Shown one piece after another: positions 8,464 through 16,578 of a DNA stretch of 64,000 nt. Within the stretch, counting starts at the first letter, position 1. Every line of letters starts with the position of its first letter. Below the pieces are notes generated by a model. It did not search any database and was not told the DNA's origin. It saw nothing but the letters and a program-made list of their open reading frames with translations. The translations under genes were made by a program, and so were the position numbers. The DNA is from Martinezella tropici (GTDB lineage: Bacteria; Pseudomonadota; Alphaproteobacteria; Rhizobiales; Rhizobiaceae): the NCBI GenBank assembly GCA_000799755.1, contig JUHI01000010.1, forward strand, positions 1-64,000. Direction: 5' to 3'.

Positions 8464-8783
8464 CTGGATTTCTCCCTGGTTTTCTCGAAGTTATGATCGA
8501 AAGCGGCGGCCTCTATCAAATATCTGAACTTGTCTCGGACGGTTGTTGGGCCATCATCCGTCAGTTCCCGACCTTCGGCGAGGCGTTCGAGATATTTCTT
8601 CGAAACCAAACGACTGTAGCCCACGAGTTTCTCGACAACGGCATCATCCTTGCTGTCCATGATATCCGGCGTGAACGTCAGCAGAAGGTCAGCCAAGGAT
8701 CGATAGGCTCCCACCTCAGCAGCGAAGTCCATCTCGAACAGAATATTTTTGCGATGGGTGGCCCGGCGATCATACTTAGACAT
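8460..8783 (-). CDS. Hypothetical small protein
   Basis: 107 residues, mostly helical and charged. The ATG at 8783 has a good GGAG 7 bases upstream on the minus strand, which supports expression. The family is not recognised. The 3' end overlaps the convergent neighbour by 4 bases. Just upstream of its start, TTGTCGG occurs twice as a direct repeat (8807 and 8822), a possible binding site. Confidence 0.45.
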   Translation of the reverse strand: MSKYDRRATHRKNILFEMDFAAEVGAYRSLADLLLTFTPDIMDSKDDAVVEKLVGYSRLVSKKYLERLAEGRELTDDGPTTVRDKFRYLIEAAAFDHNFEKTREKSS

Positions 8784-8986
8784 TAGAAGCTCCTATGGAA
8801 CTCTTATTGTCGGTCGGCTTTTTGTCGGCGGCAAATACCGAGACGGACCTAGCTAATTCTCCAATATCCCAGCCTGCGGCCTCGTGGCGAGTGTGGGACC
8901 GGAGAAGAGCGTTTCGCCCTTATGTCCGGTTACCCTGCAGGGCGGGCTCTGTGTGACTGAGTCAAAAGCTTTTTGAAGTGATAAAT

Positions 8987-9095
8987 CTGATGCCGGTTGC
9001 GCCGGCAAACCCTGCCGCCCCGTACATCGGCGGCAAGCGCATTCTCTCGAAGAAAATCATCGAGCGGACCGTGGGCACCAGAAGCTACGGCCTTG
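8987..9095 (+). pseudogene. Remnant of an adenine-specific DNA methylase (N-terminal piece)
   Basis: The frame starting near 8987 reads MPVAPANPAAPYIGGKRILS, which matches the first motif of phage-type DNA adenine methylases (APYIGGKR and the following helix). After about 35 residues the match ends abruptly and the frame continues as unrelated sequence. The SAM-binding and DPPY-type catalytic motifs are absent, so this is a truncated remnant, probably of a prophage or mobile-element methylase. Confidence 0.45.
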
Positions 9096-9156
9096 CGTTA
9101 GAGTGTCGATTTGTTCGGATCGCGGATTTCTCGACAGCGCGCGGCAACTTTGATAG

Positions 9157-9369
9157 GGTGCAGCCGATGATGCCGATGATACGGAGCTCGATTTGACCAA
9201 GGCCGTTTCGCCCGAAGACACGCAGTCGGAGTACCATGCTTCATTTGGGGCAGGATTAGGTGCGGATTTCAAACCGCGCACGACAAGGATCATTATCGGT
9301 CCGGGGCTTGATCAAAAGAAGCTCAAAGTCAAGAAGACAGGGCAGGGCGAAAACAGCGAAGGTGACTGA
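9157..9369 (+). other. Short open frame in decayed region, unrecognised
   Basis: An open stretch after a TAG at 9154 reads DDTELDLTKAVSPEDTQSEY and further hydrophilic sequence to a TGA at 9367. It has no start codon with a ribosome site and no recognised family. The residue mix looks protein-like, so it may be a leftover gene piece between the methylase and HEPN remnants. Confidence 0.2.
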
Positions 9370-9429
9370 GCCTCTATTGCCACAACGAGGTCAGCGGTAC
9401 CTGGCCTATGGTCACGCCAAGTTGGGTTT

Positions 9430-9770
9430 CAAAAACACCACACCGGCATCGAGAAATTGCTCAAGCTTGCCCTCTCGAGTTCCCGAAAGCATACCAGCCT
9501 CCTTGACGAGGCTCTGGGCCACAAGTCGAGTGAGGTTGCGCGCGCTCATACGCTGAGAAGTGGAGACCGTGAAAGCCCCGCTCGGCCATGGACATATTCG
9601 CTTCTGAGATCGAACAGCTGCTGGTATTGCGCAACGAATCTGGGTCCTGCAAGAAAGCGCCTATGGTCCAAATCTGCTCTACGGCGCGGGCAAGTTCGAG
9701 TGTGGCGTGCATTGTGAACCTATCAAGTTTGACCTTGCGGCGTTCGAGCACGCTTTTGATCCCGGGCGGT
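9430..9770 (-). pseudogene. Probable remnant of a HEPN-domain gene, broken by frameshifts
   Basis: On the minus strand three frames each hold a protein-like piece in succession: one with HATLELARAVEQIWTIGAF (about 9720-9660), one with QYQQLFDLRSEYVHGRAG (about 9640-9575), and one with ARNLTRLVAQSLVKEAGML (about 9550-9490). The middle piece has the R-X4-H motif (RSEYVH) of ApeA-like HEPN domains, and the flanking helices fit that fold. No single frame is open across the region, so at least two frameshifts are implied. The family call is tentative. Confidence 0.3.
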
Positions 9771-9967
9771 GCTGAACGTCACGCGGGATCGAGCGGACCA
9801 GGCTGAAATAAGGCATTCCGCTAATTACAAAACCTGCGTAGCGTCTGGGTGAGATCTCCTCCGATCCAGAGAATGCCCTTTGAAGTCGATTTGCAAATAA
9901 GCAGCGTCTGATCTGTTAGGGCTCTATTAACCACATCTCGCGAAGTGCACCGATTAGGAGCACATTT

Positions 9968-10002
9968 CGGTCGTTTTCGACCGGTCTCGGGTCGGTTCCG
10001 AC
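9968..10002. promoter_or_regulatory. Two adjacent palindromes upstream of the Tn7-like operon
   Basis: CGGTCG-TTTT-CGACCG (9968-9983) is a perfect 6-bp dyad, followed by GTCGG-TT-CCGAC (9991-10002). They lie about 170 bases before the first start of the transposition operon. The core CGGTCGTTT also occurs in the inverted repeat upstream of the resolvase gene (7341-7349). They are candidates for an operator of the operon or part of a transposon end; no ladder of TnsB-like repeats could be established. Confidence 0.4.
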
Positions 10003-10174
10003 ATCAGCCCCCTTTTATATGCTGAGAAAAAGTGTACAGAACCCATCGCTGACCAAGGAGCCAGGCAATGAACAGGATAGGCATACAGGCAAAGTAACTC
10101 GCGGAGACGCACCAGTCTCTCGGATTGCCCTGTTTGTATGTCGTCGTCGTGTTCTAAAGCCGAAGGAGGGCTCC

Positions 10175-10354
10175 ATGCAGTTCGCACGTCAGGTTTCCAA
10201 ACACATCGCGCTTCATAAGGCCGGCCTCGGCTTCTTGAGCATGCCCGCGATCAACCCTCGCACCTTCGGTCAGGCCAATCGCGTGACCGAAAGCGGCTCC
10301 GCCGATGCCGGGGAAAGCGGAATAACGCGGAATCGTCGTAGGAACGAGGACTGA
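10175..10354 (+). CDS. Short ORF at the head of the tns operon, possible displaced TnsA N terminus
   Basis: 59 codons from ATG 10175, which has the best ribosome site of the region (AGGAGGG, 5 bases before the ATG), to TGA 10352. The TnsA catalytic frame, one base further on, is open back to 10326, so the two overlap by 29 bases, and it has no well-placed start of its own. The simplest reading is one gene broken by a frameshift (sequencing error, mutation or programmed +1 shift). Alternatively it is a leader ORF. No domain is recognised in the 59 residues. Confidence 0.45.
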   Translation: MQFARQVSKHIALHKAGLGFLSMPAINPRTFGQANRVTESGSADAGESGITRNRRRNED

Positions 10355-10391
10355 GACCAAGTTCTGGAACGAACCGGTTGCCGAACGTGCC

Positions 10392-11072
10392 GTGCGCAAG
10401 CCGCCGGCTACGCACGGCAAGACCTTGCGCGGCTTCTCGATCTTTAAGGAGACGGTGGTCTACCACGAGAGCGATCTCGAACGCCGCGTATCCACGGTCA
10501 TCCAGCTTCGCAAGGACGTGAAGGCCATCTATTCGCAATTTCCGGTGCTGTTGTACCGGGATGCCGAGGGGCTGTGGTGCGAACATATCTGCGACTTCTG
10601 CGTGGTGTTCGACGATGGTGAGGTTGTCGCCGTCGCCGTGAAGCATGACCGCAAATCCGCTGTGATGGGCGATCTGCTGAAACGCATCGAGGCCGAAGGC
10701 TTTCTGCGAAAGAACAAGAATGGCTCGACGACGCCTGAAGCGGTCCATGGCATCCGCCTGATGACCGAGCGCGAGGCGACATATGGTGCCTACGAGAACG
10801 CCGAACGCATCCTCCGCGCACGACGGTTGCGTGACGAGGCGGAGTACGAGCGCGCCTATGAGGCCGTCCAGAAGTTCCACGGCCCATTCCGTTTCGGCGA
10901 GCTTCTTCGCGGATGCGAAAATCGCGCGTCGCGTCGCACGGCGCTTCTGCTGTTGATCGACGAGTGCGTTCTCGTGCCCGAGACGCCAGCCCGTATCGAC
11001 GACCTGACGATGTTGATGGTCCGCCGCTGGTCCCCACCACTATTGCTTACACCCGCCAGAAGGAGCCTTTGA
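10392..11072 (+). CDS. tnsA: TnsA-like endonuclease of a Tn7-like transposon
   Basis: 226 residues from GTG 10392; the frame is open back to 10326 and probably continues the ORF at 10175 through a frameshift. The TnsA active site can be read: HESDLERRV with Glu30, ICDFCVVFDDGE with Asp68, and VAVAVK with Lys84, the E-D-K set of the restriction-like nuclease that cuts the 5' ends of the transposon. A helical C-terminal part follows. The stop overlaps the tnsB start by one base (TGATG). Tn7 TnsA is 273 residues, so about 45 to 60 N-terminal residues seem to be missing from this frame. With TnsB it would allow cut-and-paste transposition. Confidence 0.75.
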   Translation: MRKPPATHGKTLRGFSIFKETVVYHESDLERRVSTVIQLRKDVKAIYSQFPVLLYRDAEGLWCEHICDFCVVFDDGEVVAVAVKHDRKSAVMGDLLKRIEAEGFLRKNKNGSTTPEAVHGIRLMTEREATYGAYENAERILRARRLRDEAEYERAYEAVQKFHGPFRFGELLRGCENRASRRTALLLLIDECVLVPETPARIDDLTMLMVRRWSPPLLLTPARRSL

Positions 11073-13303
11073 TGCAGACTGACTTCCAAAAGCCGAGCCT
11101 GTTTCATCACGCCATCGTCAAGATGCGTGTCGCTGATCGCTTCACGGAGAACGACGTCGACTGGAAGCCGAAAAAGCGGGATGAAGAGGGCTGGACCTTC
11201 AGCAACGAGGCGAACGAGGCCGACGAACGCTTCGTTGCCCATGGCGAAGTGTATTCGAAGTTGGTCAGCGGCGGTGCCAAGCTCCGCTACGGCTACAACG
11301 ACCCGGAAAACCAACGTCTGCGCGCGATCTTCGGGGACGACACGTTCGATGACATCAAAGGAAAACGCCGCCAGCTCGCTCTGTTCCGCGAGAAGCTGAT
11401 CGATCGGTTCGACAAAGAGTGGCTTGCTCTGGGGAAGAAGCCTCGCTGGTCGAAGGAGACATTCGAGGCGAAGCTTCGCGGCTGGCGCAAAGAAATCATC
11501 ACTGAAATGCTCGGTCTCGATGAGGAAGAGACCGACGCCCGTGCCGACGCGATGATCGAGGTTCAGGCGTTCGGCACTCCATCGGTCAAGACATTCCGCC
11601 GCGACTACAAGCGCTATCACGCTTGCGGCGGTGAAGTCCTCGGGATTGTTCATCGCCATAATGGTCCAGGCCTGCACCTTCGCAAAGTTGACGCAGACTC
11701 GACGGCGTTCGCGCATAAACATGCGCTCAACTACATGACGGACCGCAAGCCGACGATGGCGAAGGTCTATCAGGAGTATATCGCCGCGCTGGGGAAGGAG
11801 AACGCAGAGCGTAAAACGCCGCTGCTGAAGGTGACCCGTCACAAGTTCGAGTCGATGATCTCGAAGTTCGACGAATTCGATAAGTGGGACGGCCGCCACG
11901 GGCGTGCCTCGGCGCTCAAGCGCTTCGGGATGTACAAACGCGGCATCAATGCACTGACCGTTGGCGAGCGGATCGAAATCGACTTCTGGAACGTCGACCT
12001 CATGACGTTGTTCGTCGAGACCGGAATGTGGGACATCCTTCCGCCTTCCTACAAAGAGGCGGTGGTCGGTAAGCGCATCTGGTTCGTAGCGGCGATCGAC
12101 GTCGCCACGCGCTACATTCTCGCGTTCCGGGCAAGCACCAATCCTAATGCCGTGACGGCAGCAGCCGCCATCCGCATGATCATGTCCGACAAGCGGCACA
12201 TCTCCGACTTCGTCGGCGCGGAAACCCCATGGATCGGATTGGTTCACCCGCGGAACATTTTCAGCGACAACGGCAAGGAATTCGCGAACACGCTCGTCGA
12301 AGGCATCATGCGGGCGGCGAAGATCACGTTCAATCGGCCGCAGGCGGGAAATCCGAAGGCGCGACCCTTCATCGAGAGCCTCTTCCACTCCATCGGGCCG
12401 CTGATCGCGTCGTTCTTCGCGGGCAGAACGTTCGGTTCCATCTCCGAGAAGGGCGATTATAACCCTGAGCATCAGATCAGCCTGCAGGTAGACGAGATGA
12501 TCCAGCTCTTCACGCTGGGCGTCTGCGACATTTACCACAACAAGCCGCACAGCGGGCTTGGCGGCGCGTCTCCACACAACGCCTGGGTTCGCGCGACACA
12601 GGAACACGACATCGAGTTCCCGAGTCAGGACCCCGAATTCATGCTCCATGTCTTCGGAACGAAATTCAAACGGCGCATCGGCCAATACGGCATTCCGTTC
12701 ATGGGCATCCCGTACGTCAACGAGGAGCTGCATCGCCAACGCACCAAGTTCGGGCAGATGGAGTTCGATATCAAGGTCGATACCGAGAACCTCGAGCATA
12801 TCGCGGTCCGCGGTGACCAAGGTTGGTTCGTCGTCAAGAACCAAGTCGACATCGTTCGTAACCTGTCGCTGGCCGAATGGGTTGTCGCCCGCCACGATCT
12901 CCGGACACAACATGCCGTCGAAGCGGAAGCTGGACTGGCGGCGATGAACCGCGCCATCAACCGCCTTGCCGAGACTGGGAGAGCGGCGGCACTGCGAGCG
13001 AATCTGACGCCTCGCAACCTCACTGCGGAACACTACGACGTCGTCGAGGCGGAGCTCTTTGGAGCATGGGTTGCAGTGAAGTCAGCCGACACGCCGGCCG
13101 TCACGCAGGCTTATGCGTTGCCCGATGATCCGCTTCGTAGCGGATCGGTCTCTGCATCCCGCCTGATCCCAGATTATCACGCAGAGCGTGAGCGCGATGC
13201 GAGGAAGAAGAAGCGCGCAGCCGCTGCCGAGAACGCCCCGGACGGACCGGCCGAGACATCCACGCCTACCGAAGCCACTGACAACTACTACGAAGAGTAC
13301 TGA
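11072..13303 (+). CDS. tnsB: TnsB-like DDE transposase
   Basis: 743 residues from ATG 11072, which follows AAGGAG and overlaps the tnsA stop. The catalytic core is an rve/RNase H fold with Asp304 (IEIDFWNVDL), Asp399 (NIFSDNGKEF) and Glu435 (RPFIESLF), giving the DD35E spacing of Tn7/Mu-type transposases. The N-terminal ~290 residues should hold the end-binding helix-turn-helix domains, and residues ~520-670 a beta-barrel (Mu transposase C-terminal type). The last ~30 residues are charged and disordered, where TnsB contacts TnsC in Tn7. The enzyme would cut and join the 3' transposon ends. Confidence 0.9.
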   Translation: MQTDFQKPSLFHHAIVKMRVADRFTENDVDWKPKKRDEEGWTFSNEANEADERFVAHGEVYSKLVSGGAKLRYGYNDPENQRLRAIFGDDTFDDIKGKRRQLALFREKLIDRFDKEWLALGKKPRWSKETFEAKLRGWRKEIITEMLGLDEEETDARADAMIEVQAFGTPSVKTFRRDYKRYHACGGEVLGIVHRHNGPGLHLRKVDADSTAFAHKHALNYMTDRKPTMAKVYQEYIAALGKENAERKTPLLKVTRHKFESMISKFDEFDKWDGRHGRASALKRFGMYKRGINALTVGERIEIDFWNVDLMTLFVETGMWDILPPSYKEAVVGKRIWFVAAIDVATRYILAFRASTNPNAVTAAAAIRMIMSDKRHISDFVGAETPWIGLVHPRNIFSDNGKEFANTLVEGIMRAAKITFNRPQAGNPKARPFIESLFHSIGPLIASFFAGRTFGSISEKGDYNPEHQISLQVDEMIQLFTLGVCDIYHNKPHSGLGGASPHNAWVRATQEHDIEFPSQDPEFMLHVFGTKFKRRIGQYGIPFMGIPYVNEELHRQRTKFGQMEFDIKVDTENLEHIAVRGDQGWFVVKNQVDIVRNLSLAEWVVARHDLRTQHAVEAEAGLAAMNRAINRLAETGRAAALRANLTPRNLTAEHYDVVEAELFGAWVAVKSADTPAVTQAYALPDDPLRSGSVSASRLIPDYHAERERDARKKKRAAAAENAPDGPAETSTPTEATDNYYEEY

Positions 13304-13306
13304 GTC

Positions 13307-14293
13307 ATGGAAAACGCTACTAACGTCATCTCGTTCGACGCGATCAACGACAAGAAGGCCGAAGTCTACAGCGGCTACATCGAACACGCACGCGACACGC
13401 GGTTGGGCACGATGTTGCGCGACCTGGTCGACAACGTGGAGGCTTGCCGCGGCGGCGTAGGATCGCGCCGGCGTGCGCTGTTCCTCATCGGGGCCTCGGG
13501 CAGCGGCAAGTCCTTCGCGTTGCGCCATCACTTCAGCCGCATCCCCGAATTCCAGCCGCGGGTGAACCAGTACGGCGAGACCGTGCGGCCGCTGCTGAGC
13601 ATCGAGGCACCGAAGCCGTGCACGACAAAAGACTTCGCAATGGCGATCCTGGATGCGATCGGAGTTCCGTCGAAGGCCAAGATGACGGAGGGGCAGCTCT
13701 TCGCGACCGTGAAGGCCCAGTTGCGCGAGCGCGGGATCATCTATCTTCACGTGGACGAAGCCCAGCACTTGCTGCGCCAAAGCCGCAGCCGCGTCCTCGA
13801 CGTCCAGGATCGCCTCAAAAGCCTGATGCAGATCGAGGACTGGCCGTTGCACACGATCTATTCCGGAATGCCGGAGCTCGCGGAGCTGCTTACGGGCGAT
13901 CAGCAGTTGGCGAACCGTTCGATGGTCATGCGCTTCATCCCCCTGAGCCCGCCCGGCGATAAGGCCGGCATCAAGCAGGTATTGGTCGACATCGTCGAAG
14001 GCAAGTGCGGCCTGAACCTCTCCGAGGAACTCCGTACCGACGACTTCCTTGGCCGCCTGTGTTCCGCCAACAGCGGCTGCTACGGGAAGATCATCGAAGC
14101 AATCCAGGCGGCGTGCTTCCTTGTCATGCACAAGGGCAAGGGTACGGTTGATCGCCGTGCCTTCGCTCACAACTACCAGCGTGACAGCGGTTGCCTTCCG
14201 AGCGATAACGTGTTCACCGCCGCGCGCTGGAGTGAAATCGATCCCGGCAACGCTCTGGCCGACCTGGCAACCGCTGGTAAGGGAGGCAAGTGA
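13307..14293 (+). CDS. tnsC: TnsC/TniB-like AAA+ transposition regulator
   Basis: 328 residues, starting 3 bases after the tnsB stop. It is an AAA+ ATPase of the TniB/TnsC type: Walker A GASGSGKS (62-69), Walker B IIYLHVDE (144-151) followed by AQHLL, and SGMPELAELL near 187 at the sensor-1 position. In the family this protein forms ATP-dependent filaments on DNA and passes the target signal from TniQ/TnsD to TnsAB. No extra domain is fused. The 3' end overlaps the tniQ start. Confidence 0.88.
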   Translation: MENATNVISFDAINDKKAEVYSGYIEHARDTRLGTMLRDLVDNVEACRGGVGSRRRALFLIGASGSGKSFALRHHFSRIPEFQPRVNQYGETVRPLLSIEAPKPCTTKDFAMAILDAIGVPSKAKMTEGQLFATVKAQLRERGIIYLHVDEAQHLLRQSRSRVLDVQDRLKSLMQIEDWPLHTIYSGMPELAELLTGDQQLANRSMVMRFIPLSPPGDKAGIKQVLVDIVEGKCGLNLSEELRTDDFLGRLCSANSGCYGKIIEAIQAACFLVMHKGKGTVDRRAFAHNYQRDSGCLPSDNVFTAARWSEIDPGNALADLATAGKGGK

Positions 14294-16104
14294 TGGTTCT
14301 GCCCGTAACGCTTCCCCTTCACGACGACGAGGCGGCGATCGATCTCGTCGCCCGTCTTGCCGCCGCCAACGGATATCCGTCTCTGCGGGAGTTTCTCGCA
14401 CATACGGACACCACGGCCACTGCCATCGTTCATGGCGAGATGGATGCCATGTCGCTGGTCAGCGAGTGGTCCACGGTGCCAGTCGCCATTCTGGGAAAAC
14501 TGTCGGCGAGGGCGTTTGGGGCTGGCGGCACCTGGCAGATGGGCTGTGCAACCCTCAGCAAGGACATGCGGCCGGGCCGAATGCATCGCTTCTGCTCCCA
14601 ATGCGTGCTGGGAGACCGAGAAAGGGAGGTGGGACGTTTGGCGTCCCGCGCCTATCGCCGTGCATGGTGGATCGTTCGCGGGATCGAAGGATGCCCAGTT
14701 CACGGCTGCCGACTGACGGAGGTGGCAGTTGATGCCGCCGGCGACGTTCACGACTTCCCGCAGTTCGTGAATGCCAATCTCGGATTGATCGAGGAAGCCG
14801 CGGCGACTCCTGTCCCGAGCCGCCAGCCTCGGCTGGATACGTACCTTCGAGACCGGGTGTTTCAGGATGGCGGGGATGGCTTCCTCGACAGGCTCGACGC
14901 GCACGTCGCTGCCGAGTTCTCTCGCTATCTCGGGGACTTTCTGGTCCTCCACGAGGTCAAGGCCTGGATGCACGACGGAACCGATCTGCGTGAATGGGGC
15001 TTCGGCCTTGCGGTAAGGGGAGAAGACGAAATCCGCCATGTTCTTGCGGAAGTCATTGATCGGAAGCGCCCGACAACGCAGTATGTCGAGTTGGTTCTCG
15101 GGCCGATGGTGAGGTGGTTGCGCCGCAACCTCGTCAAGGAAGCGTATGGGCTCGTGATCGATCTCATGCAGGAGATCATCGAGCGCAACATGCCGTTCGG
15201 CGAGGGGCAGACCATCCTCAAGCCCGTCAAAACCCGGCACGTCCACAGTGTGAGTTCCGCGCACGCGGAGTATGGCCTCACCCACGATCGGATCAGAGCC
15301 TTGATGAAGGCAAATGATCCTGATTTTCGTGATGGCCTCTCTGACGGCTCCACGTACTTCGACGCTGCCGCCCTGCGTCCGATTCTTGAAGCCGCCAGCG
15401 ATACCCTGACGAGCAAGGAGACGGGCGAGGCGCTGGGCCTTCGCGAAGAACGGGTTCATGATCTTCTGGTCGCCGGTATTCTGAAGCAGGTCGAAACCCG
15501 ATCCGACGATGAACGGACTTACACCCGCATCCTCAAATCCGCGGTTGAGGAATTGACGGACCGTCTCAACGGGAAGATGACAGCGGTGGCGAGCGACGAA
15601 GGCCACATGTCGTTGGCCGCGGCCGCCAGATTATGGCGTCGTCCGTTCCACACGCTCGTCGCCATGATCCTCGAAGGCAGCCTCGAGACCTCTATTGTTC
15701 CAGGCACAGCGCCCGTTCTACAGCGAGCACGGGTGGCATCGGATGCCCTGAAGCTTGACGTCAGTCCATTGGCCGGAGGCGATGATGAACTGATGCGGCT
15801 CAAGGAAGCCGAACTCGCGCTCGGTACAACGACCATCACGGTCGCGGACCTGATCAAGCGCGGCTACCTCCGCCAGCGAACCATCCGTCGGGAGACAGGG
15901 CGGGATGTGAAATTCATCGAACGGCAGTCTCTGGCAGAGTTTCAGGATGTCTATATTTCCCTGACTGAGATCGCGAAGTCTCGCCAAGGCTACAGGGCTG
16001 CGATCAAGGCAGAACTCGACCAAGCCGGAATGTCACCCATCTTCGAACCCGAGGGGTTCATCGCCCGCTTCTACAGGAGATCAGAGATTACCCGGATTGG
16101 GTAA
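14290..16104 (+). CDS. tniQ: TniQ/TnsD-family target-selection protein
   Basis: 604 residues (GTG 14290 or ATG 14293, both overlapping the tnsC stop). The N-terminal TniQ domain has the zinc-finger pattern FCSQC (Cys102, Cys105) and CPVHGCRL (Cys135, His138). The length matches TnsD rather than the short TniQ of Tn5053 or CRISPR-associated elements. The C-terminal ~300 residues read as several successive helix-turn-helix-like modules (LTSKETGEALGLREERVHDL near 375, MSLAAAARLWRRPFHTLVAM near 435, ITVADLIKRGYLRQRTI near 515, and one near 555). These would read a specific attachment site, by analogy with TnsD at glmS; here the site is unknown. Confidence 0.85.
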   Translation: MMVLPVTLPLHDDEAAIDLVARLAAANGYPSLREFLAHTDTTATAIVHGEMDAMSLVSEWSTVPVAILGKLSARAFGAGGTWQMGCATLSKDMRPGRMHRFCSQCVLGDREREVGRLASRAYRRAWWIVRGIEGCPVHGCRLTEVAVDAAGDVHDFPQFVNANLGLIEEAAATPVPSRQPRLDTYLRDRVFQDGGDGFLDRLDAHVAAEFSRYLGDFLVLHEVKAWMHDGTDLREWGFGLAVRGEDEIRHVLAEVIDRKRPTTQYVELVLGPMVRWLRRNLVKEAYGLVIDLMQEIIERNMPFGEGQTILKPVKTRHVHSVSSAHAEYGLTHDRIRALMKANDPDFRDGLSDGSTYFDAAALRPILEAASDTLTSKETGEALGLREERVHDLLVAGILKQVETRSDDERTYTRILKSAVEELTDRLNGKMTAVASDEGHMSLAAAARLWRRPFHTLVAMILEGSLETSIVPGTAPVLQRARVASDALKLDVSPLAGGDDELMRLKEAELALGTTTITVADLIKRGYLRQRTIRRETGRDVKFIERQSLAEFQDVYISLTEIAKSRQGYRAAIKAELDQAGMSPIFEPEGFIARFYRRSEITRIG

Positions 16105-16163
16105 GATCGACCCCAAATCGGGTAGAGACCGCCTTACGAAACCCGCTCCGGCGGGTTTTTCTT
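16089..16163 (+). terminator. Dyad plus rho-independent terminator after tniQ
   Basis: A dyad TACCCGGATTGGGT / ACCCCAAATCGGGTA (16089-16102, 16110-16124) overlaps the tniQ stop. It is followed by AAACCCGC-TCCG-GCGGGTTT with a T-run (16139-16163), a textbook terminator for the tns operon. The first dyad is not needed for termination and could be a protein-binding site near the element boundary. Confidence 0.7.
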
Positions 16164-16327
16164 TGGCTTGCTTTCGAATGCGCCCAAATCAAATGCCGCG
16201 GGATGCCCAAGATGTTTTGGGTGTCCAGAAAATTACCTAATGTTTTCAACGATTAATTCTGCAAAATGGACAAACCAAGACCGTGTAATCACTCAGTGCC
16301 GGGCAAGCGCCATTCATCAGCGCATGT

Positions 16328-16570
16328 TCAGTTCGCCATCACCGGCCAGCCGCCGGGCGCTTTTGGCCGAGTGGCATCGACCGCCATCTGGATGAGGTCG
16401 TAGCCGTACATCACCCCGGCGAGCTTGATGACGATGATGGCGACGCTCAACAGCGCAAGCCCACCAATGATTCTGTCGCTTTTTTTCACGGCCCGCTTCC
16501 CCCGACGTCTCGTGAATCCCGCATTATTCGCGGTGGTTGAAAGTATATCGCGTTCTGCGGGAAGTGCCAT
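16328..16570 (-). CDS. Small single-pass membrane protein, unknown
   Basis: 80 residues from ATG 16570; the longer open frame back to 16720 lies inside lysE and looks like its shadow. Residues ~33-52 form one hydrophobic helix (IIGGLALLSVAIIVIKLAGV) after a basic stretch (FTRRRGKRAVKKSD), so the N terminus is probably cytoplasmic. The C-terminal ~25 residues would be periplasmic. No family is recognised. It starts close to the end of lysE. A GTG start near 16492 is also possible. Confidence 0.4.
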   Translation of the reverse strand: MALPAERDILSTTANNAGFTRRRGKRAVKKSDRIIGGLALLSVAIIVIKLAGVMYGYDLIQMAVDATRPKAPGGWPVMAN

Positions 16571-16578
16571 GGGCTTGT

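Noticed and set aside
10856..13033. Very long open frame on the minus strand opposite tnsB
   Set aside because: It mirrors the codon periodicity of a GC-rich gene; the plus strand has a complete DDE transposase, while the minus frame shows no domain.
1..16300. CRISPR array or cas genes associated with the Tn7-like operon
   Set aside because: No regularly spaced direct repeats and no Cas-type motifs were seen; the TniQ is of the long TnsD type.
16150..16330. tRNA gene as the attachment site of the island
   Set aside because: No cloverleaf-forming sequence or T-arm GGTTCGA-type motif was found in the boundary stretch.
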